A DNA stretch of 64,000 nucleotides from Asterias rubens (lineage: Eukaryota > Echinodermata > Asteroidea > Forcipulatida > Asteriidae): contig NC_047083.1 of the NCBI RefSeq assembly GCF_902459465.1, positions 8,175,526 through 8,239,525 on the forward strand, given 5' to 3'. Position 1 is the stretch's first letter. Every line of letters starts with the position of its first letter. The notes below the pieces were generated by a model. It worked only from the letters and a program-made list of their open reading frames with translations. It was not told the DNA's origin and did no database searches. Made by a program: the position numbers and the translations under genes. Of this stretch, positions 35,501 through 44,500 are shown piece after piece.

Positions 35501-38500
35501 ATAAATGGAAGAATTTTTATAAGAAGTAAACAATGGTCAAGTTATGGTTAAGAATACAAACAAGCAAACATGTATTAAGTGGTAGAGTTTTGGTAAAAGG
35601 AAAAATTGGTCAAGTTTTGGTATACAAACAAGCAAATATGTATAAATGGAAGAGTTTTGGTAAAAGTAAACAGCGGACAAGTTAGGGTAAAGTATAAAAG
35701 CAGGCAAACATGTATAAATGGAAGAATTTTTATAAGAAGTAAACAATGGTCAAGTTATGGTTAAAAATACAAACAAGCAAACATGTATTAAGTGGTAGAG
35801 TTTTGGTAAAAGGACAAAATGGTCAAGTTATGGTCTAGTATACAAGGTATACAAGCAGGCAAACATGTATAAATTGAAGAGTTTTGGTAAAAGGAAACAA
35901 TGGTCAAGTTATGGTAAAGCATACAAACAAGCAAATATAAAAAAAGAGTTTTTGTAAAAAGTAAACGGTCAAGTTATGATATGAATACAAGCAGGCAAAC
36001 ACCTATAAATGGTAGAGTTTGGGTAAAAGGAAAAAAAATGGCAAGTTATGGTTAAGAATACAAACAAGCAAATATAAAAAAGAGTTTTTGTAAAAAGTAA
36101 ACAACGGCCAAGTTATAATATGAATACAAGCAGGCAAACACGTATAAATGGTAGAGTTTTGGTAAAAGGAAAAAAATGGCAAGTTATGGTTAAGAATACA
36201 AACAAGCAAACACGTATAAATGGTAGAGTTTGGGTAAAAGGAAAAAAATGTCAAGTTATGGTAAGGATACAAGCAGGGAAACATGTATAACTGGTAGAGT
36301 TTGGGTGAAAACAAGCACAAATGGCCAGGTTTTGGGTAAAACCATGAAGATGCTTGTTAACGAGGATGGATGTAAAACAGTCTCTCATTGGTCAACTCTT
36401 ACCCTGCTAAGTCTTGATACAGCCAATGAAACACAACCTTTGTAGTCATCAGGGTTATCTAACACAAGATCATGGATTAAACTCGTAGCTGCCGTAACGA
36501 CGCCCTGACGAAAAAAAGGTCAACATTTGGCTCAGTTTAGTTGCAACAAGGGATGAGATTCTGATAAAATGCAAAAGTATGAAAATTTATTGTAACGAGA
36601 GGTTAACATACGTAAAAAGGGGTTTTCCTCAAGTTTGTTTCCAATAATTGCCTGGACGAGTCAACAAAATTGTTGGGTCGCCTGAATTTCTTTTTAACAT
36701 GACCACATGAAATAATGCACACAATTTTGAAAACATTTTGCCTTTTGAACGATTTTATCTGCTTATTTCTGCCCTGAACAATACTTTTTTTCATCAACAA
36801 TCGTTCTGATGGGTTCTCGCAATGAAATAATCAGAACCAGAACAAGGTCGAGATTATACCCTACAAGCGCGTCTTCCAACCCCGGAAATTCAAGTTTTGT
36901 GTTTCCCCATTCGCCTTCTTATTGTTTTAATTCTCTGGTCCCTCTGTACCAACCCAATCTACTACCAGTCTAACCACCAACCTGACCACCCATCTAGTCA
37001 CCCATCTGGTCACCCATCTGACCACCCATCTGACCACCCATCTGACCATCCATCTGACCATCCATCTGACCATCCATCTGACCATCCATCTGACCACCCA
37101 TCTAGTCACCCATCTGGTCACCCATCTGACCACCCATCTGACCATCCATCTGACCACCCATCTGGTCACCCATCTGGTCACCCATCTGACCACCCATCCA
37201 ACCACCCATCCAACCACCCATCCAACCACCCTTCTGTCATAATATCTATCACAGGTTCTCTTACCATGTGTTGGTCATTCAGAAGATGTATAATTCTTGT
37301 TTGGTATTCGCTGCTTGGAATACAGTGGGAGTCGGTTCTGTAGAGACGAAGCAAGCACAGGGCGGCACTCTGCTTCACCTCATCAATGGTATCCCTGCAA
37401 GAAAATCATTCACTTTGTTACACATTCAAATTCACACATTTTCCATAATCCACTCACACTAGGGTTTCACTTTAGCTACTAAATGCACTGGTAGGGCCAC
37501 TGATTTTCCGCGATCGCGGAAAACGGACGGAATTCGCGGAATCCGCCCTTTGAAACGGAAAACGGGATTTCAGAAAATTTGATTTTTTTTTTTTTTTTTT
37601 TTTTCGTGACGCCAAAACTATTGAAATTGCATTCTTTATTAAGATTCTTTTTGTTTAACTAAAAAGGCATCAGAAATCAGACCATTAAAAAGTACGAGAT
37701 CGTAACCGTGGATCATTCTGTTCTACTTCACACCATCCTCAATGTTTACACACATGATGTACACACGTTGTTAACATGGTTAAGCGAAGGGCATTATTCG
37801 CGGCACGTTTTAAACATTTTTTGTTCACCCAAATTGCATTTTCTCCCTCTCTTTTACCAACAATAATACACAAACTAGCTTACCTATGATCTATAAGAAC
37901 ACATACAATGTTTTTTCATCTCGGAAAGGTCTAAAATAAAACCGTAAACTGTCAACATTCTGTTGCCAAAGCGATAACAAAATGGCTGACATTTTGTTTG
38001 TGGATGGAGAATGGTCACGTCCATAGACTTGTTTCCAAGTCTTTGATCATGCTGAAACAGCGCCCTCTTGTGGATACACTCCTGTCATTAGCCTACAATG
38101 TGGCTGATGCAGAGAATCAACTGCAGTTTTAGACTTGGAATAAAGTCTATCACATCATGTGCATTGATACTGCAGTCACAGTGCAACCTTTTTAGAACAG
38201 CAGTATACAAAATAATCCACAATTATAAAAAAAAGTATTTTTTTAAAATTTGTCAGTTCAAATGAACATTTTACGAAGTCAACAGTGCAACTTATCTCAA
38301 ATTGATTTTTATAAGTGTGTCCCTGGGTATTAAACAACCTTTTATCTAATTAAAAAAACATGAAACGGAATTTTTTGTGCCTGAAACGGAATTCATGTTT
38401 TTGCCAAACGGAATTTGCACTTTTCTGAAACGGAAAATCAGTGGCCCTACACTGGACACTATGATTGTTGGCATAAAAACTTACTTTGTAATGAGCAATG

Positions 38501-41500
38501 GAGAAACGGCTCCCTCTAAAGTAACGTAGGTTTTGGGAAAGAGGTAATTTCTCACTCAAATATTAAAAGACTTCAGACCCGAAGCCTTTATTATTATGCA
38601 TGTGAGTTGTGCACACAAAGTTGTGCAACAAGGGTGTTTTTCATTTCATTGTTCTCTTGCACAGTGGAAAACCGTCGCACAGCTCTCTCAGATAAGGCAT
38701 TAGCCGGGAATCGAACCAGGGGGGACAATAGTGAGAAGCGAGCACTTTACGTACGTCGGAGTAAAGTGCACAGTCATCTAAAGTCGCCATTGGGGGTCAA
38801 GCAGAGTATTGACCCAATTCACCTGACGTCATCATCAGAATTATCTTGGATGCACCATATTGGTGGGCAATGTCACTGTGCGTTATTCAGTGAAGGGCGC
38901 ACGGGGCGTATACATGTAAACCTATGTGCCGACCAAAATGGTGAGCATGGCACAGTCGCTGAATGGGACGCACGTGCAAGGGGTCAATAGTGCCTCCGAT
39001 TAAAGTCACTAGTCACTTTTCAACGACGGATGGTTCTGCGACGGTGAAGATGACATTTGGCGTCATCTGCGCATGCGTCGGCTTTAAGGACGGTCGTCCC
39101 TCAATTTCTAATGACAGTACTTGGGCTGAATCTTCGTTGTGCTGAAAGCGACAACGTTTAGCTGAACAACCATCGCAGAACCATCCGTCGCCGAAAACAA
39201 AAAGTCCCTAACAACAGTTGAGGGCGCACTTCACGAGGGTTGAACGTGTTTGTTTCTCACCCTGAGACTAGTAGCTTGGGAATCTCAGGCCCGAGCGTCT
39301 CGGCCATGGCCTTACTGCCGATGTTAGCGATGCAGTGAAGGGCTAGGTTGATGTGGATGGGGGTACGGCTTCCCATGTCATTCTTGATGTTTTGAATCAC
39401 CAGCTGCATCAAGTCAGAGTTCTCGTTGACGAGGACGGAGATGAACAGGTAGCCCTGAAAGAAGAAGAAATAGATCAAGGAATCAATGTTATTCCCATTA
39501 ATAAATACCTTTTTAACAGCTAAAGTTGTCAAACTTTTGTGACTTTTCTCATGGCAATAATGGTCTGTTAAGCGCCCTCACTGGGGTCAAAGGAGGCAAA
39601 TGATTGGAAGATAGCTGTTCTGTGTGCGTAAAAAATGCGCGTAAGCTCAGTGTCAATGAAGCGTGTCGCGTTGTGCAAGGGGTCTATTAATAGATTTTCA
39701 GCGCGTGTGAGCATGTGCGCGAAGTGCCAATGAAACTAAGATGAATAAGCATGTGATAAATACAGCGGAAAGTGCAAACACTAGTATACACATATTGACT
39801 GGCAATGAGGTAACTTGTGTACGTCTATTCCCCCGAGGGATTTTGAGTGACCAGAATAGGGACCTATTTCCCGAGGCCGAAGACTAAAGCCCGCTCGGGT
39901 ACTAGTTCCCGCAAACATGCGCGCAAACACTAGACTATATTAGTTCATCCCACATGACCGTGTTTCAGCCGACCAGAATACAGAACAAGCAAGAGGTGTG
40001 TTATAATTGTATGCTGGTTTAGGGGTAGTTTCAAAAGAAGGTCCCTTCTCACTTGTTATACATATCCCCACATGATCCAGTTTTGACCAATCAGAGTCTG
40101 TAAACTGTCCAGGGTACTTATTTAAATTTGATAATCGATATCATTTAGAGATAAATACTTACAATCTGCTTCTCTGTGTACTTGTTTGAGCTGAGGAGAT
40201 TAACGGCCTCCATGTGACCAAAGTCGATGTCGTGACCGAGCAGAAAGATGAAGAGCAGTTTGCAGACATATTTCTTCTTCTGGTATCCATCTAGAGTCTT
40301 ATCCCCTGAACATCAACATAAAATAATTCAAACAGTTAATAATAAGAAGAAAAAAACACCCTTGTCACATGAAGTTGTGTGCTTTCAGATGCTTGATTTG
40401 GAGTCCTCAAATCTAAATCTGAGGTCTCAAAATCAAATTCGTGGTCGATTATATCTTCAGAGGGGGCCGTTTCTCACAATGTTTTATATTATATAACACC
40501 CAAGCAGATCCTTGCCATTTGATTGGCGGATTGTCCGTCACGTGATAGCAAATAAAAGTACCATTGTACGCTGAGTCACTCACCGTGCTTTTTCGTTCCA
40601 TCCGAAAAGTACCATTGCACGCTGCCAGCGTGCAATGGTACTTTTCGGCTGGAACGAAAAAGCTGAGTAAAAACATCACTGCGTGCGCGTTGTCTTCGGT
40701 AACGCAGCAAGGCATTTATAGTAAAATTACTAGCATTCGTCTTCTACAATTAAAAATTGGAGGCCTACGCTTTGTTTGTTTTGAAAGTTGTATCTTTCAA
40801 TCAAAATAACAAAGATCTACTTGGATGTTATATAAAACAAATAATGAATGTTTTTCATTCGTGCAATGGTGCGAATATGTTCATTCGTTGAAAGCTGGAA
40901 TGTTCCATTCAACTCGGCTCCGCCTCGTTGAATAGGACATTCCATCTTTCAACTCATGAACATATTTGCACCATTGCACTCATAAACATTCATTATGTGT
41001 ATACTATCAACCTCTTCCCATTACTGGTTACCAAGTAAGGTTTTATGCTAATAATTATTTTGAGTAATTACCAATAGTGTCCACTGCCTTTAAGCACAAC
41101 CCCTTGATGAAGAATAATCCAAGTAAATGAGGTCTATTTGTTCACATGTACATGTACGTTATTTTAACTATTCACTTGATACTTAAAGGAACACGTTGCC
41201 TTGGATCGGACGAGTTGGTCTTTGAAAAGCGTTTGTAACTGTTTTTTCTAAAATGCATATGGGTAGAAAGATGATGTAAAAGTAGAATACAATGATCCAC
41301 ACAAACATGCCTCGAAATTGCACGGTTTTCCTTTTACCTCGTCGACTAACACGGTCAGCCATTTAATGGTAATCAAATTTTTGACTCCATAAATGGCCGA
41401 CCAGGTTAGTTCGCGCAGTAAAACTGAGCTATCTAGCCCTATATTGGCGGTGTCCCTATTTTGTCAATATCGAACAAGGATATTGACAAAATAGGGACAC

Positions 41501-44500
41501 TGCCAATATAGGGCTAGATAGATAGCTCAGTTGGTAGAGCGCCGGCACGTTAATCCGGAGGTCGTTGGTTCGAATCCCACTCTAGTCAATTCTTTGTTCA
41601 ACCCCAAAAATCATTTACAAATTTACCCAGTCAGTTTCCCTTGTGGTTTATATTGATATCTGAAACAAAAAGTCGCATCCCCTTAAGGTGATCCCCTAGC
41701 TGCCGCTTCCCAGGTTGTATCGTAATTTGGGTGTGATCCCTAGCTACACGGCAGTTAACGGTTGTATGGCTTCTGACTGGCACCCCCGAACAAAGATATT
41801 GACAAAATAGAGACACTGCCAATATAGGGCTAGATAGCTCAGTTGGTAGAGCGCCGGCACGTTAATCCGGAGGTCGTTGGTTCGAATCCCACTCTAGTCA
41901 ATTCTTTGTTCAACCCCAAAAATCATTTACAAATTTACCCAGTCAGTTTCCCTTGTGGTTTATATTGATAGTATGTTTTTTATGATAAAAAACCTGCTTA
42001 AAATTAAAAGCAACTGCAGCACACGTTACAGAGTTGTAGGTCTTCTCACGATAACTATCAAGAAATGCATCCCCTGAACAAATCCCTCCTGCTTAAATCT
42101 ACATGGGGAATAAGTGTCAGCCCCTACGTATGCATTTAAAACATTATGCCTTCTCTAATTTCCCATCTGACATGTTGGATTGACTCGCTGCAGGCATTGT
42201 CACTAATTAATTGGGCACTTACTGAGTACAGCCTATCGGAGATGTCAGGGATGGGCTTCAATTTTTACATATTTTATCAATCACATTCAGTGGAGTGTAA
42301 TATACTGTTAAAAAAATTAGGGTGAAATTTCTCTGGGTTAAAGCCATTGGACACTATCTGAACAGAACAAAAATTAAAAGTTCACAGATTTACAAATAAC
42401 TTACAGGGTTTACAGAAGGTAATCGTGAAAGGCTTCCTTGGAAATATTATTCCATGAAATGCTTTACTTTTTGAGAAAACATTAAAACAATTATCAATTA
42501 TCGATATATCGAGAATAACGGATTTATTTTAAACACATGTCATGACACGGCGAAGCGTGCAAAAAACAAGGGTGGGTTTTTCCGTTATTTTCTTCAGACT
42601 CCGATGACTGAATGAGCCAAAATTTTCACAGGTTTGTTATTTTATAAGTTGTGATACCTGAAGTGTGGGCCTTTGGACAATACTGTTTTCCGATGTTGTG
42701 TGATTGCTTTAAAATAGGCCTAAGTGCTAGGGTTATCTATCTATAAAAAGCGGTTACAAACGCTTTTCAAAGACCAACTCGACCGATCCAATGCAACGTG
42801 TTCCTTTAATAAACAGCACTATGAAATTGGCCCCAGAGCTTTGGTTAAATGAACTAGACCGCTCTGAATATCCATTGATAGAATTTTTTCAAGTGTCGAC
42901 AAATTTAACTTCCACATAGCACTGAAACCAACGGCCATTAGTTATTGTCACTGGAAACGATCTTGAAAGGTTCCTTCCAGATTTCCTTTTTCCTGTTTTC
43001 TTAAATTTGTCTGATGGAACGAGATTCTACAACTTTGACCCGTTTTAAAATAACCACAATAGTCCTTCAGGAAGTGTAATTTACAACCGCAAAAATATTG
43101 AAGGTCTTTTTGACATGTTCAATTTAGGAAGTCCTGTATGATTTTCAAATAGATAATATAAATTATAAATGTGTAAAACAACTGGACTTCGGTAAAAAGT
43201 TCAAGCTATGAAGCCATTTAAAACCTTGCATGGTCAATTCTGTGTGATAAATGAAGGGTCGGTCCTTCAGCATTTGCCCTTCACCCTGTCAGATTTAAAT
43301 AAGGGAATAAAAGGGTTGCGACGAGTTCTTACACGGCCGTTTAAAGCTGGCAGGGTCGGCAGGTGTGATAAAGCGCATGGCAACGACCCTGCAAGGTTTT
43401 AAATGGACGATTCACTACTCTTTTATTCCCATCCATAAATGCCCTTTTGTTAAAAAAACGTTAAAAAAAACAATTACAAACACTTTGTCGGTTGAAAGTT
43501 CGAGGTTTTAAATATTTTTTCAAAAACTTGTGAAGAGTCTGTTGCGCGTACGTTGTGTGCGCGTGCGCGCTTAGAACAAGATTACTCGCGCACGCTTAGA
43601 AGTAGATTACGCACTGTTACTAATACCTATGAATTGCATTCCGCGTGATAGTCTTGTGCGCCTGACATGCGGAAGCCAGCCGGTTATAAACAGCCAGTTA
43701 TAATAGGAGTAGAGAAACTGTCTGGGGTATTTATGAATGGTCGCTTACATAACAATGTCATCGCCAACACTTTTATTCCCGTAACCTTCTACTATCTTGC
43801 CTTCAATATCGAAGGTATTGAAAGATATAAACCATGCCAGCCTGTAATATGACACCATGTGAATGCATCAGTACACAGTCAACCCTCCTACTGTCTGACC
43901 ATTCAATATCATCCACTGTGGTTTTGAAACAATCTATGCCAGCCAGTCTACAGCGGGGGTAAACGCACAGTGTACACAATACAAAGTCAACCCTCCTACT
44001 GTCTTACCATTCAAAATCTTCTGTGTTTTTTAATGATAGATTTATAAACAAGGTATGCCAGCCTGCAAAGTGACATTGTGTGGTGAACGAATCAACAGAG
44101 TACAGAGTCAACCCTCCTACTGTTTGACCATTCAAAATAATAGATTAACAACGCAGTCTGGTAGGATGGTGGAGAATTACACACAGGTGCGACTGTACAC
44201 ACTGTACACATTAATCAGAAATTTCTGTGCACTTGTGTCAACATGTACAAAACTTTTGTTGTTAGATGTTAAATTCAACTGTCGGTTGAATGGTTTCAAA
44301 TGGTTGGTCAACTTGCTTGAAAATGAATAAGAGTACCAAGAGTAGGAGGGTTAATGGTATTCATAACAGACAAAATCAACAAAAATTACCTTTGAATTTG
44401 GAGCGAATGTTGGCCAGTTCTTTATTGATTCGTTTGATCTCAGCTTCCTTGCTCTTGCCTGAAAACAAATATTCAGTCCAATCACAATTCCAAATTTTAA

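Larger units (their letters stand above)
40338..41094 (+). mobile_element. MITE family A copy interrupted by palindromic insertions
   Basis: Left part runs to ACAATGTTTTATAT near 40490. The right part resumes at TATACTATCAACCTC near 40999 and ends AGTGTCCACTGCCTTTAA. TATA on both sides may be a duplicated target. Confidence 0.8.
41183..42809. mobile_element. TTAA element family B, 1.6 kb, carrying nested repeats
   Basis: Ends TTAAAGGAACACGTTGCCTT and CAACGTGTTCCTTTAA, with CCAACTC...GACGAGTTGG and AAAGCGTTT inside both arms. The interior holds a long hairpin, two tRNA-like copies and a MITE C copy. No transposase frame. Confidence 0.85.

Noticed and set aside
36897..37343. Open frame encoding a His-Pro-Ser-Asp repeat on the plus strand, with a Val-Arg-Trp repeat on the other
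   Set aside because: Simple 12-base repeat in an AP2A intron; both strands are open for the same trivial reason.
41828..41900. Functional tRNA-Asn gene
   Set aside because: C at position 33, a mismatch next to the anticodon loop, and duplicated repetitive flanks argue for a SINE head or pseudogene.
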